Shown here one piece after another: positions 10,278 through 19,831 of a stretch of 64,000 bases of DNA. The notes under the pieces were generated by a model, which was not told the DNA's origin, ran no database searches, and saw only the letters and a program-made list of their open reading frames with translations. Within the stretch, counting starts at the first letter, position 1. Every line of letters starts with the position of its first letter. The stretch covers positions 228,614 through 292,613 of the forward strand of contig KN805396.1 of NCBI GenBank assembly GCA_000818945.1, given 5' to 3'. The position numbers were made by a program, and so were the translations under genes. The stretch is from Schizochytrium sp. CCTCC M209059 (lineage: Eukaryota > Sar > Bigyra > Thraustochytrida > Thraustochytriidae).

Positions 10278-11219
10278 TCAATGATGAGCACGCCGAATGC
10301 GCGCGCGCTCCAGAAGAGCCTCGCCATTCGTGGTTATAGCACATTGCGCCTGTTTAGGTGAGAGTCCAAAGGTTGTAGCGATGGCTGCCACCTGTTCCGG
10401 AGCGCGGAGTTGCAGCAGACTGTGACGAGGGTTGCCACTGCTTACAATAATATTTGTATTGGCAGCTTTCTTCATGCTTCCTCCGCTCGTGTGTTCAAGC
10501 AGCCAGCGAGCATTTGAGATTGCTCGACTTCGCAAGGCCGTCCGCGCACCTGTGATGGGCATTGCCTCAATATAGCTGAGCTCCACAAAAACACGCGCGC
10601 GCCGCAAATCGAGCATCTCGGCAGGCCCCAGACGGAAAGGAATCTTGTCTTCTGCAGTGAGGGGAATGTGAATTGCGTCAAAGGGAATCTGGCGCTGTGA
10701 CGATTCGCGAACAAGTTGCATGGCAACTTGCAAGGCACGCACACTCGTGATTCGCAAGACCACGAGGTCAAAGCTGGCCGTGACCGGATGCTGCAATACA
10801 TAATTGAGACCCGCAATGCCTCGAAACTCTACAGTAAGACGTGTATATCGTTCAATTTCAGGCTCCGTCGTGGAAGCATCATCTCCGTTGCCCTTTCGCT
10901 TTCGCGCAAAGTAGTCTTGTACAGGAAGCTGGCCTCCCGTCGCGGTCGCAAGGCTTTCAGGCGCCGGCAGCTGCGCCTCGAGCGACTTTGGACCTTGGTC
11001 CTCTTTATCCGAGTCATCATCGTCGCTCTTCTCGCTCGCGTCTCCCCCCCGTGGCGGCTTGTTGGAGGAGGACGACGACGACTGTGCCTTTCGCCCTGCC
11101 GCCTGCAGCGCGCGGTCCGCGTCCACCACCCAGGAGATGGCCGCCACCGCCCATCCCAGCGAGGCCAAGGCTCCGAGAGTCTCCTCGGTGTGGCTGTCGA
11201 GGCCCACGTCCAGGTCCAT
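10278..11219 (-). CDS. RPP30: Ribonuclease P/MRP protein subunit RPP30 (Rpp1)
   Basis: 313 residues from the ATG at 11219; the frame extends further upstream only with GTG. Member of the RNase P subunit p30 family, a TIM-barrel-like protein of the tRNA 5'-processing ribonucleoprotein and of RNase MRP. The N-terminus MDLDVGLDSHTEETLGALAS with GWAVAAISWVVD aligns with the first strand and helix of RPP30. It is followed by a Ser/Asp/Lys-rich insert (about residues 45-90) that is longer than in animals. The C-terminal half has FDLVVLRITS, FDAIHIPL, ARVFVELSYIEAM and ISNARWLLEHT. It ends with the family hallmark NIIVSSGNPRHSLLQLRAP, then ATTFGLSPKQAQCAITTN. Nuclear. Confidence 0.88.
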   Translation of the reverse strand: MDLDVGLDSHTEETLGALASLGWAVAAISWVVDADRALQAAGRKAQSSSSSSNKPPRGGDASEKSDDDDSDKEDQGPKSLEAQLPAPESLATATGGQLPVQDYFARKRKGNGDDASTTEPEIERYTRLTVEFRGIAGLNYVLQHPVTASFDLVVLRITSVRALQVAMQLVRESSQRQIPFDAIHIPLTAEDKIPFRLGPAEMLDLRRARVFVELSYIEAMPITGARTALRSRAISNARWLLEHTSGGSMKKAANTNIIVSSGNPRHSLLQLRAPEQVAAIATTFGLSPKQAQCAITTNGEALLERARIRRAHH

Positions 11220-11903
11220 GACGCTGCCCGCGTCGCTCGCAGGTTTCTTTCCACGATGGTCGAGCCCGCCACGGCCTCCACCCGGACCTCGAGTTCGCTT
11301 GGTTGCGGACCTGCTCACAGCACCGCGGTCCTGAGGCAGCTATAGCTAGGCCTAGTATCGAGCGACTGACTAGGCCTACACAGGTGGTAGAGGCGCTTCT
11401 GCGGCGGGATGGTGCAGTGCAGCGGCAGCTCGTCCACGAGCCTTCACAGCGGAGGCCTTTGCGCGCAGCCGCCTTGGTGGAGGGCGACCGACCGAGTTGC
11501 CTTTATTTGGCGGCCTCGTTGAGCAAGGATTTGTAGAAGCAAGGGCAATGCATCTGCATTAGGTCTAGAGAAGTCGAGTTTGTGGCCGTCTAGATCCTTT
11601 TTAGAAAAAGAGACCCAAACGACCCAGACGTCTAACAGCCTATTTAAGCCGGTTACGACTATTATGTGCTTGCCTTCTTCTTCTTCTTGTTCGTCTTCTT
11701 GTTGTTGTTCGTCGTCTTGTTCATCTTGGACCAGCATCGTGATGATGATCACGATGGTCGATGACGATCAAAAGCAAAGCAAAATGCCCGCGCGACGACG
11801 CACGGAGGCGCTCGGAGACCGCGCAGGGCAGGGAGGTCGCTTGCGAGTGGAAGCAGGCGGCAGCGGGGGACAAGGGGCCGGCGAACGAGGCGTGGACAAC
11901 GGG
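11220..11903. other. Divergent spacer between RPP30 and DNAJC3-like genes
   Basis: About 0.7 kb. It contains a TCTTCTTCTTCTTGTTCGTC-type pyrimidine run (11673-11730). The DNAJC3 frame is open back to 11580, with possible earlier ATGs (for example 11784), but a signal sequence only follows the ATG at 11904. Confidence 0.5.
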
Positions 11904-13454
11904 ATGAGGTGGCAACGGCGGCGCAGACCCAGGGCGGGTCGCGCAAGAGCACTCGCGGTGGTGCTGGCCCTGACCGCCCTGGCGCTGGCCGTTATCGCGA
12001 CTATGTGTCCCGCGATAGCCGTAGCCCAGAGCGCGCAAGAGTGTAGTGCAGAAGACGCGAAGGAGGCCAAGAAGAAGGCCGGCAAGTTACGCAGCGATGG
12101 CGATGACGCCATGATGAAGAAACAGTACGCCGAAGCCTTGGCCCTGTACAGCGAGGCCATCAGTGTCGAGCCAAACAACGAAAAGAACTATTACAAACGG
12201 TACAAAGTCCACGATAAAACCGGCAAGTACAAGGCCGCTCTTGAAGACATTGATCACGCGCTGGAGATCAAACCCGACTACCTGAGCGCCATCGGCTTTC
12301 GCGCGAGGACGCTCATGTCGCTGGGACGCTGCATGGAGGCGGTCGCGGACTTTGGACGCCTGCTCAAAGCTAAACCGACTCATGGTGATGCCAAAAAGCT
12401 CTTGCCTAAGGCCCGAGAATGTGCACGCGAACTTGGCACAGGCGAGCAATTCATGAGGCAGAGAAATTATGCCGGCGCCGAGAAAAAGTTCACCGACGTC
12501 ATGGACAACGTGGGCACCTCGGCTCATGTCAAGCAACTCCGCGCTGAGGCCCGCTTTCGCCAAGGAAAGTTCTATGAGTCTATCGCCGATGCCGGCGAGG
12601 TGCTCAAGGCTGATCCTGACAATCAAGAGGCGCTTTTGCTGCGCGGTCGTGGCTATTACCTCGTTGGTGACCACGAGATGGCGCTGCGGCACTTTCGCGA
12701 GGGGTTGAAGAAAGATCCAGAGCACGTTGCCACGAAAGAGGCGCTTCGAAAGGTGCAAAAGCTTGAGAAACTCAACAAGGATGCGGACGCCGCCGTTGCT
12801 CGAGGAACCACACAATCGCTCAAGGACGCCGCGAGCCTGTACGCTGAAGCCGTCAAGGTAGACCCCGAGCACCGCGAGTTTAACAAGAAGATTTCCACAA
12901 AGCTTTGCGCGGTGCATGCGCGCCTCAAGCAGGTGAAGGAGGCCAAGTTAATCTGCGAACAGGCGATTCGTTTCGATAAAAACGGTATCGAGCCATACGT
13001 CTCGCTGGCCGAGCTTCTCTCCTCCATGGCGGAGGAGACGCCGGACTTTGAGGAAGCCGTCCGTGCCTGGCATCGCGCCGCAGAGGTGGAACATGACAAT
13101 CGCAAGGTACGCGACGGCTTGCATCGTGCCGAGGTGGCCCTCAAACAATCAAAGCAAAAGAACTACTACAAGATTCTCGGCGTTGCGCGGAATGCCGATG
13201 GAGGCACCATCAAGAAGGCGTATCGTAAACTCGCAAAGGAGACGCATCCGGACCGACATGGCGAAAAGACCGAGGAGGAGCGCAAGGTTCTTCAGGAAAA
13301 GTTTGAGCTGATTGCCGAGTCCTATGAGGTCCTTTCTGACGATGAGCTTCGAGCAAAGTATGACCGTGGCGAGGATGTCTTTGAAAATCAAGGCAATAAT
13401 CAGCGTCAGCAACACGGTGGCTTTCCCTTTCGCTTTCATCGCAGGAGACCTTAA
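11904..13454 (+). CDS. DNAJC3: DNAJC3/p58IPK-like ER co-chaperone (TPR + J domain)
   Basis: 516 residues from the ATG at 11904, close to the roughly 500 residues of animal DNAJC3. Basic residues then a strong hydrophobic core (about residues 12-35, ending IAVAQS) form an ER signal sequence. Residues about 45-400 are TPR repeats (for example AEALALYSEAISVEPNN, AALEDIDHALEIKPDY, ALRHFREGLKKDPEH). The C-terminal J domain (about 420-490) has YYKILGVARNADGGTIKKAY and HPD in KETHPDRHG, and ends EVLSDDELRAKYDRGED. Known members sit in the ER lumen, bind unfolded clients through the TPRs and hand them to BiP. No KDEL signal is seen, as in animal DNAJC3. Upstream in-frame ATGs exist, but they would bury the signal sequence. 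Confidence 0.87.
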   Translation: MRWQRRRRPRAGRARALAVVLALTALALAVIATMCPAIAVAQSAQECSAEDAKEAKKKAGKLRSDGDDAMMKKQYAEALALYSEAISVEPNNEKNYYKRYKVHDKTGKYKAALEDIDHALEIKPDYLSAIGFRARTLMSLGRCMEAVADFGRLLKAKPTHGDAKKLLPKARECARELGTGEQFMRQRNYAGAEKKFTDVMDNVGTSAHVKQLRAEARFRQGKFYESIADAGEVLKADPDNQEALLLRGRGYYLVGDHEMALRHFREGLKKDPEHVATKEALRKVQKLEKLNKDADAAVARGTTQSLKDAASLYAEAVKVDPEHREFNKKISTKLCAVHARLKQVKEAKLICEQAIRFDKNGIEPYVSLAELLSSMAEETPDFEEAVRAWHRAAEVEHDNRKVRDGLHRAEVALKQSKQKNYYKILGVARNADGGTIKKAYRKLAKETHPDRHGEKTEEERKVLQEKFELIAESYEVLSDDELRAKYDRGEDVFENQGNNQRQQHGGFPFRFHRRRP

Positions 13455-13537
13455 GTCTAAGTCAATCTTCTTTCTCTTTCATTTGTTCCATCTCTCTTTC
13501 CCCATTATAACAAAGAGCAACGCTGAATACGTTTGCT

Positions 13538-13560
13538 ATGATGATGACGATGATAATGAC

Positions 13561-13595
<35 letters not shown>

Positions 13596-13620
13596 CGATG
13601 ATGATGATGATGATGATGAG
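13538..13620. repeat. (GAT/GAC)n trinucleotide microsatellite
   Basis: About 80 bp of GAT triplets interrupted by GAC, between the convergent 3' ends of the DNAJC3-like gene (stop 13454) and the PEHE-domain candidate (stop 13674). It is likely transcribed in the overlapping 3' UTRs. Confidence 0.9.
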
Positions 13621-13673
13621 AAAGCATTCTTTTATTTAAAACATGTACTCTTTTTCGCCTCTGGGCCCAAGCT

Positions 13674-16097
13674 TTAACGCTTTCGCTGGCGCTTTGAAGA
13701 ACGGCGCGTCACCGGTGGACTTGGTGTAGCAGCAGAAACGCTAGTCGAAGTAGGAGTGGCCGGAGGATTAGTAGTGGTGGCTGTTGTTGATAAAGATGAT
13801 GACAATGAGGATGATGGTTCAATGGCGCCTTCCGTGCTTTGACGCGTACGCGGCGATCGTCGTGGCCTGCCTGTCTCGCTTGCGGATGATTTCGTCATCG
13901 AGGAGACCGAACGTAAGGAGCGCTTGCGTGAGCGAGTCGATGGCGCCGTGATTGACTTCCTTTGCGAGATTGGGTTCTCCGCGGGGGGTGTAGCAGCTGC
14001 GGCGAGAGAATCTACGGTCGGAATCTCTACCATGGACGTAACGCCCTCGAGGTTGGCCGATGTTACATCGCCACCGCGGACATCGTCACCATCGGTACCG
14101 GCTTGAGCGTCTGTTGCACCTGAAGTAGTCGTAACAGTAGTAGTAGCAGCAGCAGCAGCAGCAGAGTCACCAGCAGAAGCAAAAGTACTAGCATTCTCTG
14201 CAGCGGTTTTAAGACGCGACCGCGCAGATAAGGCCGCCAGACGCCGTACGGCATCAGCGCTGTTTCCAGTGCTTTTAGGTGAAGGGGATGAGATGGATAC
14301 ACGCCGACGTTGGTCGCGAGGTGATCGTGCACGTTGCGAAAGAGATTGCCGCCTCACGCGTTCTTCCTCCTTGAGTCGTTTTTGCTCTTCAAGATGAGCT
14401 TCCCACTCGGCACTCGCAGTCTCACGGGCAATCGCATGGCGCGCAGAATATATTTCGTCCCGAGGATCATCCTTTGGGGCGCCGGGACCCGGAGTCGCTG
14501 GGTCCTTACGCCAGTCGTGGACGCGCCAAGAAGGCAGATCCACATCAGTGCCCTGGGCAGTCTTCTTTGCTGCGTCCTCAAAATTTCGCTCCGAATCGTC
14601 GTTGGACATAGGCCATGTGGGTGACGCGCGCGGATCTAATGCGGATGAATTATCAGCGACCTCGCTCGTCGCGTCCGCGTTTGCATACGCGTTACCCCCA
14701 GAGACCCCCGCAGCAGAAAGAGCGGCTCCTCTTGCACTTTTGACTCGAGCTAAAGGCGACGCATAGTGACGAGTTTCCTCGGTCCCGCTCACGCGGAACT
14801 GCACAACAATATCAGCAAAGTCGAAAGGTTCCGTGCTAACTTCTTCCTGCAGGCGGACACTCATATTGGGCCCCACAAACTCTGCAACTGGAGCCATGAA
14901 CTTGGGTGCGCGAATCTTGGGGCCGTCCCGCGGCCCAATGACTCTGACTGCGTCGAGGGTCTCGTCCAAACTTGTGCTCCTTGCGCGCCCTTTTTCGGGC
15001 TCGACGCCTGCCTTAGACGGTGGACGCTGATTCAAATACCGCTTGCGGGCTGCACAGAGCTCGTCAAAAGCCCGCGGGCCATTTTGAAAAAGGACCTCCC
15101 GGACACGATTTACGTGCTCCCGCGCGCGTCGCACGCGCGCTGCGATTTCCGAGTTGGCGTCGCAAAGTCCAGCACTGTACTGGACGGAAGAGGCCGGATT
15201 CATTGCGAGCCCGAGCGCTGCATTTGACGCGTTGGCGTTGCGAGAGGAGACGCTTGCGTTGGCCTCGAGTTCTCTCTCAAGACTCTCGGGCATGAGACTT
15301 GCACTTGATGGCAAAAAGAAGCGTGCGCGTGTGGCATGCTGAGCCGCTGGATCTACTGCCTTGATCTCTCCAGTTGTGTTCTTGGGGAGGGCAGGCGTTG
15401 TGCAAGTCTTTTGGCCCAAGTCCTTGGTTGGCGTGGCCTCCCGGTCCGGTTGCGATGACGCAGATGGATTGCTCGCAGCTACTTCAGGTTGGATATTCTC
15501 AAGTGCTCTGGGAAAGATCTCTTGCAAGGCTTTTGCTTCCTTTGCGAGGAGGCTCTCCTTGCGTGCTTGTAACTCGAGCACGCGGGCGAGAAGATCGTCA
15601 ATGTTGGAAAGAGCGTCATCCTGAGACCGCCGGATCACGAGCCCAAGCGGGGCATTGCTAGCCTGACCGTCCGCAGCGACAATAACTCTCTGGAGGGAGG
15701 TGGTCCCGCGCTCACCTGCCATGGCCCCATCCTTGGCGCGGTGAAGCGGTGTGTCGGGGAGAGTTTCTAAGAGGCCCAGCGCCAGGAAGACATTGAGACA
15801 AGACCTTGTCCACACTGGAGCGTACTCTGGTCCAACACCAAGCTGCTGACATGCGCCCTCGAGAAGGTCGGCGAGCTCCGCAAAGGTTCCCTCAAAGGGC
15901 TCCTGATACTGGCCCAGGAGGTGTAGCACCGACGACGCGAGCACCTCTTGCAACGACAAAGGGTCACGGCCCGCGGTGCTGAGGCCATCTGCCGCGGCTG
16001 CAGCAGCAGCTGCCGCTGCGGCGGCCGCTCCCGTCGGCCCGCGCTTCCGCGAGGGGCATAGCGCTGCCAGCGCGCTCGCCGCGCGCGCTCGCTTCAT
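13674..16097 (-). CDS. Large disordered protein with a PEHE-like domain (MSL1/KANSL1-type candidate)
   Basis: 807 residues from the ATG at 16097. The order is: basic N-terminus, a polyAla run (about 23-38), an ordered helical block of about 90 residues (LSLQEVLASSVLHLLGQYQE onward), long Ser/Ala/Thr-rich disordered regions, and a very basic, Ser/Thr/Pro-rich tail ending SSKRQRKR (nuclear localisation). At about residues 517-585, DLPSWRVHDW is followed by DDPRDEIYSARH and EWEAHLEEQKRLKEEERVRRQ. This order (PSWR, acidic spacer, Y/F-xxRH, then a charged helix) is that of the PEHE domain, by which MSL1 and KANSL1 bind MOF-type histone acetyltransferases. The rest shows no similarity I recognise. 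Domain call is moderate. Confidence 0.55.
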   Translation of the reverse strand: MKRARAASALAALCPSRKRGPTGAAAAAAAAAAAAADGLSTAGRDPLSLQEVLASSVLHLLGQYQEPFEGTFAELADLLEGACQQLGVGPEYAPVWTRSCLNVFLALGLLETLPDTPLHRAKDGAMAGERGTTSLQRVIVAADGQASNAPLGLVIRRSQDDALSNIDDLLARVLELQARKESLLAKEAKALQEIFPRALENIQPEVAASNPSASSQPDREATPTKDLGQKTCTTPALPKNTTGEIKAVDPAAQHATRARFFLPSSASLMPESLERELEANASVSSRNANASNAALGLAMNPASSVQYSAGLCDANSEIAARVRRAREHVNRVREVLFQNGPRAFDELCAARKRYLNQRPPSKAGVEPEKGRARSTSLDETLDAVRVIGPRDGPKIRAPKFMAPVAEFVGPNMSVRLQEEVSTEPFDFADIVVQFRVSGTEETRHYASPLARVKSARGAALSAAGVSGGNAYANADATSEVADNSSALDPRASPTWPMSNDDSERNFEDAAKKTAQGTDVDLPSWRVHDWRKDPATPGPGAPKDDPRDEIYSARHAIARETASAEWEAHLEEQKRLKEEERVRRQSLSQRARSPRDQRRRVSISSPSPKSTGNSADAVRRLAALSARSRLKTAAENASTFASAGDSAAAAAATTTVTTTSGATDAQAGTDGDDVRGGDVTSANLEGVTSMVEIPTVDSLAAAATPPAENPISQRKSITAPSTRSRKRSLRSVSSMTKSSASETGRPRRSPRTRQSTEGAIEPSSSLSSSLSTTATTTNPPATPTSTSVSAATPSPPVTRRSSKRQRKR

Positions 16098-16337
16098 GCT
16101 CGCTCGCCAACACACAATGGCTTGCTTTGCTTCGGCAAGCGAAAAACGCCAAGCTAGGCAGGATTGATTGTGTTGCGACTTTGGTGGCTATTTGATGATG
16201 ATTTTTGATGGCCTCGCTCACTTACTACACGATGAGGACACGCACGAAAGCGAATCCGATGCGAGAATGTGCTGCTTGGTGCAATGCATTCTTATCGATA
16301 TACTAACGCAATGCTGCGTCCTGCCTCGGGGCTCCGT

Positions 16338-17354
16338 TTATGAAGCGAAAGATTGCATGTCTGATGTTTGAAGAAATGAATGATAAAAAATTAACCCACA
16401 CGAGAATCTCTTTTGGCACTGAGAGAGCAGCAACAAATTCAATATCAATTCCCTCTTGGTAAATGCACCATGCATTTTTTCAATGCGTATAATGAGCTCT
16501 TTGTAAAAGCCCTTGGCTAAGTATAGACGACACTGAAAAGGCATGGACTCCATTTCTGAAAAGAGGTGCTTGGCCGATACCGGAGCATCGTCAATGTACT
16601 TGGAGAAGTTGGCAACACCTGTACGAGTGGGATTGCCCTCGTGCACAAGCGAAATGATTTTGTTCCCTTGCAACGCTGTTTCCAGCTCCATTTTCGCAGC
16701 GCCAGAGAATACCGACTTGGAAAGAAAAAGCAAATAGCACTTGGACTCACAATTGCCACGTCTCGTGGCATCCTCTGCGAGCTTACCCTCGATCTCCTCG
16801 TCAATGTAGACACGAAGTCCGCGATTCCGAAGCTTCTCCGCCATAAGTTGCAGGCACAAGTGCATTAATCTACCATGGGCTTCTAAAGACGCGGTACTCG
16901 AGCCCGCCGGGGAGCGGAATGTTCTCCTTCTCCACGGAACTCGTATCCTCCACAGCTTCCGTCAGTGAGGCGTCCTCCAAAAAAAGGAGCAAACTCTGCA
17001 GCCCTGGCATTCTTCGGTACCCACAGACATGACGAGGCATTCCCCGGACTCTCGCGCCTCGACCACGTCATCATACGTGACCATCACAGAGTCGTCTGTC
17101 GGGGACTGCAGCAGGAGTTTCCACGGTAAGTCCCGAAACACGGCATCGCGCGCTTCGCGAAAGATACTCACCAGCGTCTTTCAAGTGTGGTCTACAAGCA
17201 TGTGCGAAGCGAAACGAAATGTTCCTACTTTTTCATGAGTGTCGAATAGTACCGCCTTGAGAACTCACGCGAGGTGTTCGATGAAGCTTTGGTCCGTCTC
17301 AGGCTCTTCGCTGTCCTCAAAGACAGAATGGAGTGCACCACAAAGCTTCTCCAT
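16338..17354 (-). CDS. TIR-domain protein gene; 5' exons unresolved, possible frameshift
   Basis: The clear part is 16865-16338, a frame of 175 residues. RLMHLCLQLMAEKLRNRG with LRVYIDEEIEGKLAED matches helix A, strand B and the following loop of a TIR domain. ESKCYLLFLSKSVF and KIISLVHEG match later strands. The first strand of the fold appears just upstream in another frame (LPGGLEYRVF at about 16910-16885), followed by an in-frame stop at 16872-16870. The frame change happens within about 30 nt, too short for an intron, which suggests a frameshift mutation or sequencing error. Further upstream, an ATG at 17354 starts MEKLCGALHSVFEDSEEPET, followed by a good GTGAGT donor at 17268. Protein-like segments at 17177-17010 and 16980-16873 could be exons, but I could not find a unique splice model. 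TIR domains act in signalling or as NADases; the role here is unknown. Confidence 0.5.
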
Positions 17355-17669
17355 TATGACCTCGGCTCAAATATTTTTTTAAATTTAAATTCACCGCCGA
17401 GTTTCGCGTGTCAGGCTTTTTCGCGGGAGGTTCGCAAGCATGTGTTGGTTGGTCAGAGGGCACCAAGTTCTTGTCATGGCGCTTTGCCGAGTTCTTGTCA
17501 TGGCGCTTTGCCAAGTGGATGTGGTTGTCTCGTCTCGCGGCCTTTTCCTCGAATCGTTCTTTTCTTCTTCACCATTGGCATTGTAAAGTAGGAAGTGTTC
17601 ATCCATCGAGCAAGATGTGGCCGTCGTCGTCAACATTCTCGATTCTGCTCGAGTTGCACGCGGACGACG
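17355..17669. other. Divergent spacer between TIR and Sec14 genes
   Basis: About 315 bp. It contains an AT-rich stretch (17368-17392, AAATATTTTTTTAAATTTAA) and a 24-bp direct repeat (GTTCTTGTCATGGCGCTTTG at 17467 and 17491). A shared promoter is plausible. Confidence 0.5.
17467..17514. repeat. 24-bp direct tandem repeat (2 copies)
   Basis: GTTCTTGTCATGGCGCTTTG plus CCGA at 17467-17490, and the same 20 bases plus CCAA at 17491-17514. It lies in the divergent promoter region. Confidence 0.9.
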
Positions 17670-19532
17670 ATGAAGGCTCCGCGGCCGCGGCAGCCGGAAC
17701 CGGGCGCAGCGGCGGCCGAGAAGGAGACGAGCGTGCCTGAGAGCGTACAAAACTTCCTCGTCAAGCTCGGTCCGCTGCGAGATGCTGTGCACGACGACGA
17801 GGCGCTGCGTGCGAGGCTGCAGCTCGGCGCGGAGTCCGAGGACGCGTTTCTGTCGCGCTTCATCATCGCAACGAACGGAGATGTCAATGCGGCAGTGAAA
17901 CAGATCCGCGAGTTCGTCGCGTGGTACGAAGACCTCGATATTGAGCGTATGCATCGGCTTCCCGCCCAGGAAGTACTGCAAATCTCTTGCGACCTACGTT
18001 ATGTTGACGAACGATATCCTCTTTTTATTCGTGGCACAGACCGCTATGGACACCCTGTGCTCTACGCAAAGAACGGAAGTCTCAACATTAACCAGATCTT
18101 TGAGCATGTCGAGGAGGCGAACTTTATTCGGTATCATAGCTGGCTGCGAGAACGTATGATGCGCATGCGCGACGTGCAGCTTGCCGAAAGACCCGATTCT
18201 TTTTCGACGCGACCTTATAGCCCGCTCGATGCTCAGTACACGGTGGTGATGGACTTTGAGGGCGCTTCCATGTCGCAACTCAAGAAACCGTTCACAAGCA
18301 TCATCAAGAAAACCATGCACATTGATCAGACCTATTACCCCGAGCGAATGTTTCGCTCAGTGCTCATCAATGTGCCTTTGCTATTTTCCGCGTGCTGGTC
18401 GATCGTCAAAAACTTTCTCGACAAGGACACACTCACCAAATTACGCATAGTTCGTTCTGACTATTTCAAGTATCTCGAGGAGATCATTGACCCTGCACAA
18501 ATCCCCTCGGACTTTGGAGGCAAGGCGCCCAAACTTACTTATGAAGATCACGCAAGCCAGGTCACGGAGCGGTTTTTTTCAAGCCGCGCAGCAAACGAGA
18601 AAAGGAATCTCTCATCTACGACCTTTTCAGATGCTGCAACAGCTCAAGATAATGACACAGCTTTCAATGCAACTCGCGCCGCGGACGTGTCGGGTACTGG
18701 GCAAAGCAGTAATTCAGATGCAGAGAGAAGTGTAAAGAAGGAAGTGAATGAAGAAAACGATAGAAAATCTCTTCGAGAGAGCAAAATGGTAAATATCGCC
18801 CGACCAAAGGCAGCAAATGTAGTGAACGAGAGCGCTGCCGCTGCTGCCGCTGCTGCCGCTGCTGCCGCTGCCGCTGCTGCTGCTGCTGCCGCTCCTACTC
18901 CTGCTTCTGTTCCTCCTGCTCCTTCTGTTGATCCTGCTGCTGCTCCAACGGTAGTAGCGTCCAACGTTGACGAGTCCGAAATTTACCGCGGGCACCTCAA
19001 AGATGCTGCTTCTCAGATGACTGATGCGCTCACTGTGGAACCTCGGCAAGCAACGAGTGCAGTGGCCGACCTACAAGTTGCGCTCTTGCGAGCATACCTA
19101 GAGTTTGAGCTCGTCGAACGCGAGACGCTCGAAGAAAACGAGTATCTTCGACGGCAGATCGCAGAACGGCGGAGCGAAATTGAAGGGGAACAGAGAACCA
19201 GCGCAAGAGGACTGTCAACGCCGCCAGCCCCCAGAGACGCAGAAAGTTTTGTGTCATCTCCGTCCTCCAAGGTCTTGGAGCCCTTGGACAATGAAATTGG
19301 CGTATTGGAGAATCGAATCGAGACGTTGCGACGAGAGCTCGAGGGGACACTTGAAGAAACTAGCGCTCATCAACGCGCAATTAGCTTTGCTCGCGCCTTT
19401 ATTGAGGATGGCGAACACGTCCAGGAACCGGATCATCGATCCCTCACGCTCGAAGCCGAAAAGCAAAAACTTTTGGTTGAGCGCGATGCGCTTTTGCAGA
19501 CTCTCGAAAAGGCTAGACTTCCTCTACCTTGA
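17670..19532 (+). CDS. Sec14-like CRAL-TRIO lipid-transfer protein with polyAla and coiled-coil tail
   Basis: 620 residues from the ATG at 17670. Residues about 40-100 form the CRAL-TRIO N-terminal helical region (DAFLSRFIIATNGDVNAAVK, then FVAWYEDLDI). Residues about 117-290 are the lipid-binding domain: YPLFIRGTDRYGHPVLYAKN, YTVVMDFEGASMSQL, YYPERMFRSVLINVPLLFSA, and the closing ISYL-like IPSDFGGKAPKLTYED. Sec14-type proteins exchange phosphatidylinositol or other lipids and stimulate phosphoinositide synthesis. After a disordered linker, residues about 388-407 are polyalanine coded by GCTGCC repeats. About 470-618 is coiled coil, unusual for small Sec14 proteins and suggesting dimerisation or tethering. 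No GOLD domain is seen. Confidence 0.87.
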   Translation: MKAPRPRQPEPGAAAAEKETSVPESVQNFLVKLGPLRDAVHDDEALRARLQLGAESEDAFLSRFIIATNGDVNAAVKQIREFVAWYEDLDIERMHRLPAQEVLQISCDLRYVDERYPLFIRGTDRYGHPVLYAKNGSLNINQIFEHVEEANFIRYHSWLRERMMRMRDVQLAERPDSFSTRPYSPLDAQYTVVMDFEGASMSQLKKPFTSIIKKTMHIDQTYYPERMFRSVLINVPLLFSACWSIVKNFLDKDTLTKLRIVRSDYFKYLEEIIDPAQIPSDFGGKAPKLTYEDHASQVTERFFSSRAANEKRNLSSTTFSDAATAQDNDTAFNATRAADVSGTGQSSNSDAERSVKKEVNEENDRKSLRESKMVNIARPKAANVVNESAAAAAAAAAAAAAAAAAAAAPTPASVPPAPSVDPAAAPTVVASNVDESEIYRGHLKDAASQMTDALTVEPRQATSAVADLQVALLRAYLEFELVERETLEENEYLRRQIAERRSEIEGEQRTSARGLSTPPAPRDAESFVSSPSSKVLEPLDNEIGVLENRIETLRRELEGTLEETSAHQRAISFARAFIEDGEHVQEPDHRSLTLEAEKQKLLVERDALLQTLEKARLPLP

Positions 19533-19831
19533 CTGGATGATCTCAGATCAAGTGGCTGACATCACCACAACATTTGCTTTCGGAAAGCGAAAGCAATTTT
19601 TTTGTTGTCAAAGCCGCTTGCATTCTTGCCGATGCGATGCAAAAGGTGGACAACTGCGTTCACCAATCAGACTAAACTGGAGAGGGAAAATGCAAAGAGG
19701 AAGTTGTGGAAGGAATTTAATCCTATTTCCTTTTTTTTTTCTTTGATCAATCAAATCAAGGATTAAATCTAAATTTCCGTTTTGTTGTATTGTACAGAGT
19801 GAGAAATGCGACAAAGGCATGGAACAGTAAA
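19533..19831. other. Convergent 3' spacer, Sec14 and protease genes
   Basis: AT-richer than the coding DNA, with a T12-type run at 19728-19741. No coding signal; likely both 3' UTRs. Confidence 0.5.
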
